Source: an uncultured Myxococcales bacterium
Lineage (GTDB): Bacteria > Myxococcota_A > Polyangia > Polyangiales > Polyangiaceae
DNA: 52,370 nucleotides
Direction of reading: 5' to 3'
Assembly: GCA_937872925.1 (NCBI GenBank)
Contig: CALMUT010000221.1
Coordinates: forward strand, 1-52,370
The first letter of the stretch is position 1. Every line of letters starts with the position of its first letter. Below the pieces are notes generated by a model. The model was not told the origin of the DNA, made no database searches, and saw only the letters and a program-made list of their open reading frames with translations. Below, piece by piece: positions 34,132 through 43,014 of this stretch. A program made the position numbers and the translations under genes.

Positions 34132-34136
34132 ATCCT

Positions 34137-35189
34137 TCAGAAGCGACGCTGCGCGGATAGCGTGAAGCCACCGGGAACGATGGCTACGTCTGCAGCAATC
34201 TCGTCCCGGGGCAAAAACCACGCAGTGGTCACCGCAGCAGCGCCCAGCACCAGGGCTCCCGTACTGATCCACGCGAAGGTGCGGGCGCGCTCTGCGTCGT
34301 CCTGGGAGCGACGAGCCAGCTCCGGATCTGGACAGAAGTTGCGACTGGGCACGCATGCGGCCTTCGCCCCATCTTGAGCGTCGCTATTTGCGCCCAGCGC
34401 AAGCGCTCCGGTAATCGCCGACGCGCCAAGAAGCACGAGTCCCGAAGCTCCGACCACGTACGAAGCCGTGCTCAGACGCCGCGTCGAGGGCACGGGCACA
34501 CAACCAGTGCCTTCGCGGCGCGTTCCGGGGGCGCATGGATCGGCTGAGGCTGGCTGTGGTGCCGCCGGCGACGGCTCCGGCTCGGGGGCGGCCGCCGGGG
34601 CCTCCGAGGCTTCGGGCTCCAGCGCCGGCACCCGGACCACGCTGAGCTTGCCCTCGCTGGCTTCAAAGCTGAGCACGCGCGGCCGGTAGCCCGGCGCCGA
34701 GACCCTCAATTCGTGGGTCCCCGGGTCCAGAGCCGTCGCGGCCTGCTGCACCATGCTCGTCAGGGCTGCCCCATCTAGCTCGAAGATGATTTCGCTGTGA
34801 GCCGTCTCCAGTTGGACGCGAAGCTTCGGCAAGCGCGCCTCGAGCGCCGCGGCGCGGTCCCTGGCAACGCTTTCACGATCCCGACGACCGTCTCGCAGCG
34901 CGATGCTGAGCGCCTCTTGATACTCAGCGTACGCCGTGGCGAGCCGGCCCTCTTTTTCGTGGCAGGCGGCAAGATTGAGCAGTGTGCCCCCGCCCGGGTC
35001 GAGCCGCTGGCTTTCGGCGAACAGCGGACACGCTTTTGTAGCGTCGCCAGCTTCAATCAACCTGCGAGCCTGGTCGAAGAGCGACTGCGCCTGACGCCGC
35101 TCCGCTTCCCCAGCTGCGCTGATATCCGTCAGTAGCGTGGCGCTGAGCAATGCAGCGCAGCTTCGTCTACTTGCGATCCAAGAGGCCAT
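34137..35189 (-). CDS. TPR/PEGA-type membrane protein linked to a Ser/Thr kinase
   Basis: A 350-aa exported protein. After a signal peptide comes a TPR-like region (LFAESQRLDPGGGTLLNLAA, then GRLATAYAEYQEAL). A PEGA-like strand module follows (ALDPGTHELRVSAPGYRPRV). A Pro/Ala/Glu linker leads to two hydrophobic segments (VVGASGLVLLGASAITGALAL and WISTGALVLGAAAVTTAWFL). Its ATG lies inside the last codons of the kinase gene (23-bp overlap), so both are made together. In myxobacteria such proteins are often encoded next to kinases; it may be the sensor or a phosphorylation partner. Confidence 0.75.
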   Translation of the reverse strand: MASWIASRRSCAALLSATLLTDISAAGEAERRQAQSLFDQARRLIEAGDATKACPLFAESQRLDPGGGTLLNLAACHEKEGRLATAYAEYQEALSIALRDGRRDRESVARDRAAALEARLPKLRVQLETAHSEIIFELDGAALTSMVQQAATALDPGTHELRVSAPGYRPRVLSFEASEGKLSVVRVPALEPEASEAPAAAPEPEPSPAAPQPASADPCAPGTRREGTGCVPVPSTRRLSTASYVVGASGLVLLGASAITGALALGANSDAQDGAKAACVPSRNFCPDPELARRSQDDAERARTFAWISTGALVLGAAAVTTAWFLPRDEIAADVAIVPGGFTLSAQRRF

Positions 35190-36651
35190 CCGAGAATACG
35201 TCCACGCCGCTCGACGCGGGCTTTCCAGTGGTACTCGATGCGGCAGGGCGTGGCGAGGGGCGCGTGGGTACCTGCTGCAATTGCCTCGGCGGGGGCACCG
35301 AAGCGCCGGGCGACGGCGCCGAGACACCGCCCGGCGGCGCCGCCAGGGCCGGCGCGGTGCTCGCGGCGCGCAGCGGCGCGATGGGCTCCGGAGTGCTCGG
35401 CGCGCCCGTGGGCTCGTTGGGCCGGCTCCGGATCACCAGCGCCAACGCGACGACGATCACGACGCCGACCACTACCCAAGCCCAATTCGGGATCCGAGAG
35501 CCGCCGCTTTTCGGCGCGTCACCTATTTCGCCGGTACGCAGTGGGCTCTCGAAGCGGGCTGCCCAGGTATGCTCCCGACCAGAGGCGGCCACCAGGGCGT
35601 GGCCAAGCTCTGCGACCGAGGCGTAGCGCTCGTCACGATCTTTCTGCAAGCAGCGCTCGATGACCAGCGCTACTTCTTCTGGAGCATCCGGTGCGAGTTC
35701 ACGCACGGGCGTAAACGGCTGGGTGAGTATCCTGGTAGCGAGCACCGCGAGGTTCGGCCCGTCAAACGCTGGCTTTCCGCTCACCAGCTCGTAGAGCACA
35801 GCGCCCAACGCCCAGATGTCCGTGCGGCCGTCGACTTCGCTGCTGTCTTGCAACTGCTCCGGGGACATGTAGCGCGGCGATCCAATTACCGCCGAGCTCT
35901 CCGTGAGCGATCCGTCCGCAGTGGCGATGTCGGAGTCCGAAAGCGCCTTCGCGATACCGAAATCTAGGACCTTGAGTTGGGGCCTTCCATCGGCGTCACG
36001 GGAAATGAACAGGTTGGCTGGTTTGATGTCCCGATGCACGATGCCGCGCGCGTGAGCAAGAGCGAGGGCCTCAGCGCACTGAAGCGCGAGTTCAATGGCC
36101 TCGGCCGCGGGCAAGGGTCCGCGCTCGGAAAGCTCCGCCGCCAAATCGCGACCCTCAAGGTGCTCCAGCACTAGGTACGGACGCTCTCGATCCAACAGTC
36201 CAGCGTCGATCACTCGCACAACATGGGCGCTCTCGATGGCGGCCGCGGCGCGGGCTTCGCGCAGGAAACGGCGGACAGCTTCTTCCGACGCGTGCGGTGT
36301 CTTCAACAACTTGATCACGACGGGACGATCGAGGACTCGGTGACGCGCGCGCGCCACTATTCCCATGCCGCCGGCTCCTAAGAGCGTCTCCACCTCATAC
36401 TTGTCGAGCAATACCTGCCCAGGCGCGAGCCCCTGCACTTCCGCGCCCGCGGGCTGCGACTCCAGGGTCTGGGCAAATACACCCGATGTACTGGCGGGAG
36501 CGTCCATCAGAGCGGCGACGACGCGACGACACTCGATGCATGCGTCCAGGTGTGCCTCTAGTCCGCCGCGGAGCTCAGAGTCGGCTTCTCCGCGCACGTA
36601 GGCATCCAGGGCGCATGCGTCCGGACACGGGCTGGAGGGAGGCTCGATCAT
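35167..36651 (-). CDS. Transmembrane Ser/Thr kinase with anti-sigma-like zinc finger
   Basis: A 494-aa kinase. Residues 31-45 hold HLDACIEC (H34, C38, C41), the zinc motif of anti-sigma factors. The kinase domain spans about 85-360: glycine loop LGAGGMGIVA, K114, HRDIKPAN (206-213), DFG at 230-232. A single transmembrane helix at 390-408 is followed by a Pro/Ser/Ala-rich tail outside the membrane. ATG 36651 is 32 bp from the divergent sigma factor start. Kinases with such fingers are known partners of ECF-type sigma factors, acting on them by binding and/or phosphorylation. Confidence 0.9.
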   Translation of the reverse strand: MIEPPSSPCPDACALDAYVRGEADSELRGGLEAHLDACIECRRVVAALMDAPASTSGVFAQTLESQPAGAEVQGLAPGQVLLDKYEVETLLGAGGMGIVARARHRVLDRPVVIKLLKTPHASEEAVRRFLREARAAAAIESAHVVRVIDAGLLDRERPYLVLEHLEGRDLAAELSERGPLPAAEAIELALQCAEALALAHARGIVHRDIKPANLFISRDADGRPQLKVLDFGIAKALSDSDIATADGSLTESSAVIGSPRYMSPEQLQDSSEVDGRTDIWALGAVLYELVSGKPAFDGPNLAVLATRILTQPFTPVRELAPDAPEEVALVIERCLQKDRDERYASVAELGHALVAASGREHTWAARFESPLRTGEIGDAPKSGGSRIPNWAWVVVGVVIVVALALVIRSRPNEPTGAPSTPEPIAPLRAASTAPALAAPPGGVSAPSPGASVPPPRQLQQVPTRPSPRPAASSTTGKPASSGVDVFSDGLLDRK

Positions 36652-36683
36652 CGGGCGGGGGTTCAGTATGCTCCAGTCGACCC

Positions 36684-37550
36684 ATGGCGCGAGACGAGGC
36701 GGTAGGCGCTTACGAACAAGCGTTTTTTGAGGCGTTCGGGCGTCCGCCAGAGGCGCTGGATCCCGAATACCTGCACGCGGCCCAGCGCGCGGCCCAGTCC
36801 GCGCACCCAAATGTGCACCTCGACGCCAACCTGTTCGCGGCAGCTCTCGGACGCCGGGGACTCACCCCGAACGCCCTCGACCCGGCGCGCGCTGCCGACG
36901 TCTGGGTCGCTGAGGCCGCCCTGGCCGGTGATCCGAACGCGCTGAATTGGTTCGAGAAAGACGCCTTGCCGCAGTTAGTTCCGGCACTCGGAAAACTGAG
37001 GCTTGGCACCGCTGAGCGCGACGACACGCTGCAGCGACTGCGGGAAGAGTTGTTCGTCGGTCGCAACGGCCGACGCCCCAAGCTGAACGAATACGGCGGG
37101 AGCGGCGAGTTGCGCGGTTGGCTACGCATCACCCTGGTGCGCCTCGGTCTGAAAGCGATCCGTAGTCGGCGACCCGCGGAGGACGATGGAGTGCTCGAGC
37201 AGCACGCTGTGGATAGCGATCCGGAGCTGCTCTTGGCGAAGGCCGAAGCTCGTGAGTTGTTCCGCACTGCGTTTACAGACGCCCTCGGCAAGCTAGCCGT
37301 GAAAGAGCGACTGCTACTGAAACAGCACTTTGTGGATGGGCTCACCATCGATCAGCTGGGCACGATCCACCAGGTGCATCGTGCCACTGCGGCTAGACAC
37401 GTCCAGGCGGCGCGCGTCCAACTGGTGGAAACGCTACAGCGAGAGTTGATGACCGCCGCGAGCATTTCTCGAGGCGAATGCGACCGTGTGATGGCGTTCG
37501 TGCAGAGCCAACTTGGAGCGACACTCAAGCGCCGGCTGGGGGACCTATGA
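36684..37550 (+). CDS. Sigma-70-family factor of Myxococcales type (TIGR03001-like)
   Basis: A 288-aa sigma factor. Region 2 is around GELRGWLRITLVRLGLKAIR, and region 4 is LAVKERLLLKQHFVDGLTID to LGTIHQVHRATAARHVQAAR. The N-terminal 110 residues are extra compared with ECF factors. The style recalls the Myxococcales-only sigma family. It is divergent from the zinc-finger kinase with 32 bp between the two ATGs. The pair probably forms a kinase-controlled regulatory switch. ATG 36684 is chosen because upstream frame is not protein-like. Confidence 0.85.
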   Translation: MARDEAVGAYEQAFFEAFGRPPEALDPEYLHAAQRAAQSAHPNVHLDANLFAAALGRRGLTPNALDPARAADVWVAEAALAGDPNALNWFEKDALPQLVPALGKLRLGTAERDDTLQRLREELFVGRNGRRPKLNEYGGSGELRGWLRITLVRLGLKAIRSRRPAEDDGVLEQHAVDSDPELLLAKAEARELFRTAFTDALGKLAVKERLLLKQHFVDGLTIDQLGTIHQVHRATAARHVQAARVQLVETLQRELMTAASISRGECDRVMAFVQSQLGATLKRRLGDL

Positions 37551-37656
37551 AGTCCCCAGCTGCCAGCACCTAAAAATCGCGCGAGATCTCGCAGGTTTGC
37601 CGGGCCGAAGGGCACAAACTTGGCCCGAAGGTACGTGCTCTGGCGTGCTGGGCGAG

Positions 37657-38157
37657 ATGGACCTAGACGCACCCTTCGATTTCGGGCCGCAACGCGGAGA
37701 TGCACCTCCCAGCGCCCACAGCCGTGCACGCATGGTGCGTCAGTTCGCGGCGCAAGTCTTGGACGTATCGCGCAGCGCGGTGGTCGTCGTATTGGACCTC
37801 TCGACACGCGAAGCCATGCCGATCGTGGCGGGACCGGCTCCGGTCCCGGATTCCGATGAAGAAGCACTCATGTCTCTGTGGTTGCAGCACGGCGACTCCA
37901 CGGCACTCAGAAGCGTGCCGCCGCGCCTGCGGGAGATCCTCCCGGCCGACAAGGCGCTAGTCATGCCGCTGCTCACCCCCGGAGGAGCCGTCGGCGTGCT
38001 CGCGATGTCGCCCCCGTGCGTTCATCGTCGCGTGTTGCGGAAAATCGAGGCGTTGGCCAGCGACTTCGCGGTCACGTTGGAGGCCAGCGAGCGCGAGCCC
38101 GCCTCGCGCGACTGGGAACGTCGCACGGCGCGCTCCCACTGGACCAGCGCCGCGTAG
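37657..38157 (+). CDS. GAF-like protein upstream of a kinase-receiver fusion
   Basis: A 166-aa cytoplasmic protein. The part AVVVVLDLSTREAMPIVAG to ALVMPLLTPGGAVGVLAMSP has the strand order of a GAF domain, and the C-terminal helix (IEALASDFAVTLEASERE) is typical of the end of one. No catalytic motif is present. It lies downstream of the sigma factor and 42 bases upstream of the kinase-receiver gene. It might bind a small ligand and pass the signal to that kinase. The start at ATG 37657 has only a weak ribosome site. Confidence 0.5.
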   Translation: MDLDAPFDFGPQRGDAPPSAHSRARMVRQFAAQVLDVSRSAVVVVLDLSTREAMPIVAGPAPVPDSDEEALMSLWLQHGDSTALRSVPPRLREILPADKALVMPLLTPGGAVGVLAMSPPCVHRRVLRKIEALASDFAVTLEASEREPASRDWERRTARSHWTSAA

Positions 38158-38199
38158 CCACGCTGCCCAGACTGACATATAAGGGCGCGTTTGATCGCC

Positions 38200-39537
38200 A
38201 TGCCCGACTCTGCCCACGACGCCACGGACCTCGACACCCAGGTGAGCCCCGGCTCCCCGGTGTTTGACAGCGTTCCACCTGCGGAGCCTGCACCGCCTAG
38301 CGGCACAACTATCGGCGGCCACTTCACGGTGCTCGATACTTTGGGCCGCGGGGGCATGGGCGTCGTCGTGCGGGCGCGTGACGAACGGCTGCAGCGAGAC
38401 GTGGCGATCAAGCTGATCCATCCCAAGCTCCTCAACGCCCCGCATGCCTACGAACGCTTTCTGACCGAGGCACGCGCCCTGGCGCAGGTGAACCACCCCG
38501 GGGTCGTGAGCATCCATGCGTTTGCGTCGCCGGAACATGCGCCGTATTTTGTAATGGAGTACGTAGTTGGAAGCGATCTGCAGGCGCTGATCGACGCGCG
38601 GCAGTTTTCCACAACTGAAGTCTTGCGCGTGCTTTCACCCTTATGTGAAGCAGTCGACGCCATCCACGCCGCTGGTTTCGTGCATCGTGATCTGAAGCCG
38701 CGCAACATTCTCGTGGGCCCAGGGCTGCGCATCGTGGTCACGGATCTTGGGTTGGCGCATTGTTTGAGCAATGTGAAAGAGAGTGACGCACACGCGCCCG
38801 CCGGGACGCCCGGGTACATCGCGCCTGAGCTCCTGCTCGCAGGCACGCGCATTCGTTTTCCGGAACGCATCGACGTCTATGCCATCGGCGCGCTGACGTA
38901 CCGATTGCTCGTAGGACACGGGCCGCATGATGCAGATTCCGACGAAAAAATCGTCGACAGTCAGCTGTGTACCAAGCCGGCGCCACCTTCCGAGCGCAAC
39001 ACGCTGCTTCCCCCGGCAGTGGACGAGGTGGTTGTGCGGGCGCTTTCAATCGACCCCGCGCGTCGGCAAGGGTCAGCGGGCGAGTTCTTCCACGAAATAC
39101 GTGCCGCACTGGCGCTCAAGCGGCGACAAACACGGCAGATCGTGATCGCGGACGACGACCCGGACATGCGCCGCTGGATCGAGCTAGTCGTGGCCGAGAA
39201 GCTGCCGAACGCGAAGCTGCACTGCGTGGAAAACGGCGAACAGGCGCTCAACGCTGTGGAAAGACAGGATCCGGATCTCGTGATCACGGATCTAGACATG
39301 CCCACCCTGGACGGCGTGGAGCTGACTCGTGTGCTTCGAACGCGCGCACCCAACCTACCCGTGCTGGTGATCACCGCGGTCGGTGGCGCACCCGAGTGGC
39401 AGGTGCTTCGCGAACTGGGTGCCAACGCGTTTCTTCCGAAGCCGCTGGATCCTGAACTCTTCAGTATGACGATCGAGCGACTCTTGAGCGCAGAGCCCGC
39501 ATCGAAATCACCCTCCGCAGTGACTCGGGGCGACTAG
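38200..39537 (+). CDS. Ser/Thr kinase fused to a response-regulator receiver domain
   Basis: A 445-aa soluble fusion. The kinase (about 40-300) has the loop LGRGGMGVVV, K71, HRDLKPRN (162-169) and DLG at 182-184 in place of DFG. The receiver (about 312-430) has the acidic pair in ADDDPDM, the phosphoacceptor D364 (TDLDMP), a Thr in VITA and K414 (PKPLD). It thus joins eukaryote-like and two-component signalling on one chain. No transmembrane segment is present. An in-frame TTG at 38191 has better ribosome-site spacing (AAGG) and could be the real start. The partner histidine kinase is unknown. Confidence 0.9.
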   Translation: MPDSAHDATDLDTQVSPGSPVFDSVPPAEPAPPSGTTIGGHFTVLDTLGRGGMGVVVRARDERLQRDVAIKLIHPKLLNAPHAYERFLTEARALAQVNHPGVVSIHAFASPEHAPYFVMEYVVGSDLQALIDARQFSTTEVLRVLSPLCEAVDAIHAAGFVHRDLKPRNILVGPGLRIVVTDLGLAHCLSNVKESDAHAPAGTPGYIAPELLLAGTRIRFPERIDVYAIGALTYRLLVGHGPHDADSDEKIVDSQLCTKPAPPSERNTLLPPAVDEVVVRALSIDPARRQGSAGEFFHEIRAALALKRRQTRQIVIADDDPDMRRWIELVVAEKLPNAKLHCVENGEQALNAVERQDPDLVITDLDMPTLDGVELTRVLRTRAPNLPVLVITAVGGAPEWQVLRELGANAFLPKPLDPELFSMTIERLLSAEPASKSPSAVTRGD

Positions 39538-39572
39538 AAACCAGCTCCGCGCACCTGTGTGCGAAGCGACAG

Positions 39573-40436
39573 CTAGCGGGAGCGGCGCGCGGTATTCCGA
39601 CGCGTCGCTTTCCGCGTACGGCGTTTGGGCTTCACATAACGCGCGCGTTGGCCCGGGCGAGAGACGTCCACCCAATGCGTGGTGCGGTCCCGAACGTCCA
39701 AATGCACGTGGTAGGAGTTCGGGTAGTAACCCACGCCCACATTGCTGAGGGTGAGCAGGTACTGACGCACCGCCCAATTGGGCACTCCTTCGATACTGAA
39801 GTCGATGGCTGCGCCATGGTGATGGCGTGACTTGCCGCTACCAGCACGGTAGCCACTGACCACGCGAATCGTGCGCCCGCCGAAACGATCGCTTACCTGG
39901 GCGATCAATTGGATTAGGCGCTCGTCGATGGCGCGCATGCTCGAAGTTCGCCACGAACTCAGCACACCGGAAACGTTGCCTTGCACGGTGGGCAGCAACC
40001 GACCCTTCGCGTCTACGACTTGGCCTTCCCACTCGCTCGAATAGCTCTTCAGCTTGACGTAGCCGGGGCGCGCGGGCTTCTCGGTGTATTCTTGCCAGGT
40101 CTTTTTCGCGACCGCGTCCGAGGTCGTCGAAGTGGTCGCGGCGGCGGAAGTGCCCGAGGCGCCCTTCTTCGACCCAGCCGTGTTCCCCTGCACCCGGGCC
40201 AGGGTGGTGCCGGGCGGGAGGGGGACGCCGATCTTCGCGCCGGGCGTCAACCGCGCGCTTCGCTTCATGGCGTTCCAGCGCAAGATGCTCGAAACGTTGG
40301 TGTTGTACTTCGTGGCGATGGAGCTCAGCGTCTCGCCCCGCTGGATCGTATGCCGAACCGCTTTGGGCGGCTTGGCGCTCGCCGTTGCTGTCAGCAGCAA
40401 CAGGGCCAGGGCAGGAAAAAGTCGCAGCGCGCGCAT
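39573..40436 (-). CDS. LysM-domain M15/DUF882-type murein peptidase
   Basis: A 287-aa exported protein. After the signal peptide (ALALLLLTATASA) a LysM domain (HTIQRGETLSSIATKYNTN) binds peptidoglycan. A Ser/Thr/Ala linker leads to the catalytic domain: VVSGYRAGSGKSRHHHGAAI, then IDFSIEGVPN and YHVHLDVR, the His/Asp/His zinc pattern of the M15/DUF882 group (YcbK-like). It probably cuts peptide cross-links in murein. The tail is strongly basic (KPKRRTRKATRRNTARR). ATG 40436 is preferred over earlier in-frame ATGs. Confidence 0.85.
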   Translation of the reverse strand: MRALRLFPALALLLLTATASAKPPKAVRHTIQRGETLSSIATKYNTNVSSILRWNAMKRSARLTPGAKIGVPLPPGTTLARVQGNTAGSKKGASGTSAAATTSTTSDAVAKKTWQEYTEKPARPGYVKLKSYSSEWEGQVVDAKGRLLPTVQGNVSGVLSSWRTSSMRAIDERLIQLIAQVSDRFGGRTIRVVSGYRAGSGKSRHHHGAAIDFSIEGVPNWAVRQYLLTLSNVGVGYYPNSYHVHLDVRDRTTHWVDVSRPGQRARYVKPKRRTRKATRRNTARRSR

Positions 40437-40550
40437 GCGTGCCGACCTTGACATCCATGACCCAGGCTCGCAACGCATGGAACAAAAAGCCCATTATTTT
40501 CAGCTAGTTGCACAGCCTTGGGGCCACCGAAGCGGGCACGCAATCGACCG

Positions 40551-41627
40551 CTACTCTGCGGCGGCCGGTTCGTAGCGGCAAAGGGGATCTTCCGCGAGGG
40601 GGTCCCCGGTGGCGGCGTAGGCCCGACCGCGAGAACCGCCGCAGACATCTTTGTAGTCGCAGGCGCCGCAGCGCCCCGAGAAGGCCGAAGTTTCCCGCAG
40701 CTTCGTGAATAGCTCGGAGCTGCGATAGATCTCCAATGCGTCCGTATCGCGCACGTTGCCGGCGCTGAGCGGCAAGAAACCGGAGGGCATCACTTCACCC
40801 TTGCAGGAGATGAACATGATGCCGTTGCCGTCCCGCATGCCTGCACCGGGCACACGCTGGTCTTCACCACCGCGCTTCTTGATCAAATAGCGACGATACT
40901 GCGGCGCCTCGGTCGTGGCGATCACAAACGGCGACTTGGGACCCATCTCGATCAGCCAGTCAAAGAACTGTTCGGCTTGTTCGGGCTGAATCTGCGGAAG
41001 CAGAGAGCCGCGGCCCGTGGTCACAAGAAAAAACAGGCTCCAGCGCTTAGCATGCATGGTGCTGACCACTTTATGAATGGCCGGCATGTCACCAAGGGTG
41101 TTAGCCGTCACGAGGGTATTGACCTGCAGCGGGATCTTGGCGTCGGCGATGAGCTGCGCGGCTACCAGAGTGCGCTCGAAGACGCCGGGAATGCCCCGGA
41201 GCCCGTCGTGGCGAGCGGCATCGGATCCATCCAAGCTGAGGGACATTGCGCCCACACCTTCCGCGGCGAGGCGCTGCACGGCCTCGGGCGTGAGCTTGGG
41301 GGTCACACTCGGCGCGACGTCCACGTGCAAGCCGAGGCCTTTCGCGTACTTCATGATTTCGAAAAAATCAGGACGCTCAAGGGGGTCTCCACCGGTGAGC
41401 ACAACCACCGGAACGGGTTTGGCCGCCGCCAGCGAGCGCAACAGCGCAAAGGCCTCCTCGGTTTCCAGTTCGTCGGCAGTGCGCATCTTCTGCGCTTCGG
41501 CGCGGCAGTGTAGACACGCCAGCCCGCAGGCGCGCGTGAGCTCCCAGTAGACGCGACGTGGGCCTGCGGAATAGCGAAAGCCCGGTTCGGGCTTGAATGC
41601 GGCGTGGGGGTGGGCTCCTGGATGCAT
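40551..41627 (-). CDS. Radical SAM/SPASM protein, AhbD/NirJ-like
   Basis: A 358-aa radical SAM enzyme. The motif CGLACLHC (C34, C38, C41 from this start) binds the SAM 4Fe-4S cluster, and RRVYWELTRA in front is typical of the haem-related AhbD/NirJ neighbourhood of the superfamily. A C-terminal SPASM-type domain has ISCKGEVMPSGF and CGACDYKDVCGGSRGRA with a last cysteine near the end. Its relatives make haem b or haem d1 or remain unassigned (TIGR04053). ATG 41627 is chosen; a GTG at 41639 is in frame. The substrate is undetermined. Confidence 0.8.
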   Translation of the reverse strand: MHPGAHPHAAFKPEPGFRYSAGPRRVYWELTRACGLACLHCRAEAQKMRTADELETEEAFALLRSLAAAKPVPVVVLTGGDPLERPDFFEIMKYAKGLGLHVDVAPSVTPKLTPEAVQRLAAEGVGAMSLSLDGSDAARHDGLRGIPGVFERTLVAAQLIADAKIPLQVNTLVTANTLGDMPAIHKVVSTMHAKRWSLFFLVTTGRGSLLPQIQPEQAEQFFDWLIEMGPKSPFVIATTEAPQYRRYLIKKRGGEDQRVPGAGMRDGNGIMFISCKGEVMPSGFLPLSAGNVRDTDALEIYRSSELFTKLRETSAFSGRCGACDYKDVCGGSRGRAYAATGDPLAEDPLCRYEPAAAE

Positions 41628-41751
41628 AGCAGTGGGCACAGGTTACTTCGTCTGACGGATAAAGCCCGGAGAAAATGCCGAACCGCGCATAGCGACAACC
41701 GGGACCCGCTGACCCCCCCTGGGCACTACTGGGCCCGCCGCTGCACGACCG

Positions 41752-42915
41752 TCACGGGCTCTGCGCGGCAGCGCATTTAGCGAAATCTGAGGCGGCAAGC
41801 GCCAGAACCGCTCCCTTCATGAAACTGATCCAGCGAACACCTTCCACAGATATGGCGACACGATCCCTAGCTGGCCGCCCGGCTTGAGTGAATATGGCCT
41901 TGGGGCGCAAAATGCCGATCTTCACCAGCTCTCCATTGAACTGCACATGCAACGGGACCTCCTGCGGACATGCCAGGCGAGTCTTCCTTGTCGACAGGAA
42001 GCCGCGCCCACTGCCATAGCCGCGGCCAGGGTGCGGCGCAGATCCGTTCATCTTGCTTAGATGCTGTCGCTCCACCCATCCCGTTGCGAGATAGCCCGCA
42101 CCGGAGATCAACACGTGAGCATGCTTGCCACGAATCGCCAGGATCTCGACGGCCGTGTCCGGCTTCACCTGAGCAACGGGACTACCACCGGGTGCCTGGG
42201 AAAGCGGCGCCGCGCCGTGAAGCAACATCTGCTGCAGTCGGCGCCCCGCGGTCACCTTCTTTCGGGCATCGTATTGCTGCGCAACCAAGCGCAGACCATC
42301 ACAGGCGATGGCGTCTTCGGCGCGCGTGGGTTGAGAGAATTCGGCGCTGACGTCAAGTCCGACCCGCACGCGCCCCGGCTCGCCCGCGAGCAACGGAAGT
42401 ATCGTTTCTGCCAGGGGCGTTACGAACCCGGAAAGCAGCGTCGGCTTGGCGGCATAAAGTTCCAGATCCGAGCGCGTGACGACTCCGTGCAGCAGCAGCT
42501 CCGGAACATCCACCACTGCGATCGCCGCTGGAGCCTCCGACCCCAGGGCGAGCACTAAGGTCGTGGGCGCGGCGTGCAGCCGTGCAAAAGGAGGCGCGCT
42601 TGCCCGGGTCCGCAAGCCGCCGCGGTGCGGCGAGTAGTACGTCTCTTCGTGGATCCGACACGCCTCAGCGTCCGGTGTGCGTAGCTCTAACTCCATGGGC
42701 TCCGCGGCTGCACCAAGGGGAGCGACGGCGACAAGTGAGGCCTCGGGTGCACTGGACGTTTCAGGAGCGGCCGTAGCTTCTACTTGCGGCGGGGGACCAG
42801 GCGAATCGCCTGGCGCCGTGGCGGACTTGAGGCGACCACAACTGGAGAACACGAAAGAAAGTCCAAAGCACGCGGAAAGCCAAACTGCTGACTTGTGATG
42901 GACAGACATTTCCAT
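41752..42915 (-). CDS. Lipoprotein with SH3-like domain
   Basis: A 387-aa lipoprotein (lipobox SSC after FGLSFVFS). A Pro/Ala/Ser linker is followed by a long beta-rich region. Around residues 240-290, APLSQAPGGSPVAQVKPDTA then VEILAIRGKHAHVL and GYLATGWVERQHLS make an SH3-like domain. The C-terminal part includes a candidate jelly-roll stretch (PLHVQFNGELVKIGILRP). It is upstream of the radical SAM gene on the same strand (124 bp). No catalytic motif is seen. Confidence 0.65.
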   Translation of the reverse strand: MEMSVHHKSAVWLSACFGLSFVFSSCGRLKSATAPGDSPGPPPQVEATAAPETSSAPEASLVAVAPLGAAAEPMELELRTPDAEACRIHEETYYSPHRGGLRTRASAPPFARLHAAPTTLVLALGSEAPAAIAVVDVPELLLHGVVTRSDLELYAAKPTLLSGFVTPLAETILPLLAGEPGRVRVGLDVSAEFSQPTRAEDAIACDGLRLVAQQYDARKKVTAGRRLQQMLLHGAAPLSQAPGGSPVAQVKPDTAVEILAIRGKHAHVLISGAGYLATGWVERQHLSKMNGSAPHPGRGYGSGRGFLSTRKTRLACPQEVPLHVQFNGELVKIGILRPKAIFTQAGRPARDRVAISVEGVRWISFMKGAVLALAASDFAKCAAAQSP

Positions 42916-43014
42916 GACCTCGAACTGACTAGCTGCGCGTTTGCTGAAGGCCGCAAGCCGCCCTTCTCAGGTTCCGCGGCGACTTGTGCGGCGTGTCGCT
43001 TTGAGGGATTCTAA

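Noticed and set aside
39550..39563. CGCAC-CTGT-GTGCG hairpin between convergent genes
   Set aside because: The stem is only 5 bp and no T-tract follows; not enough to call a terminator.
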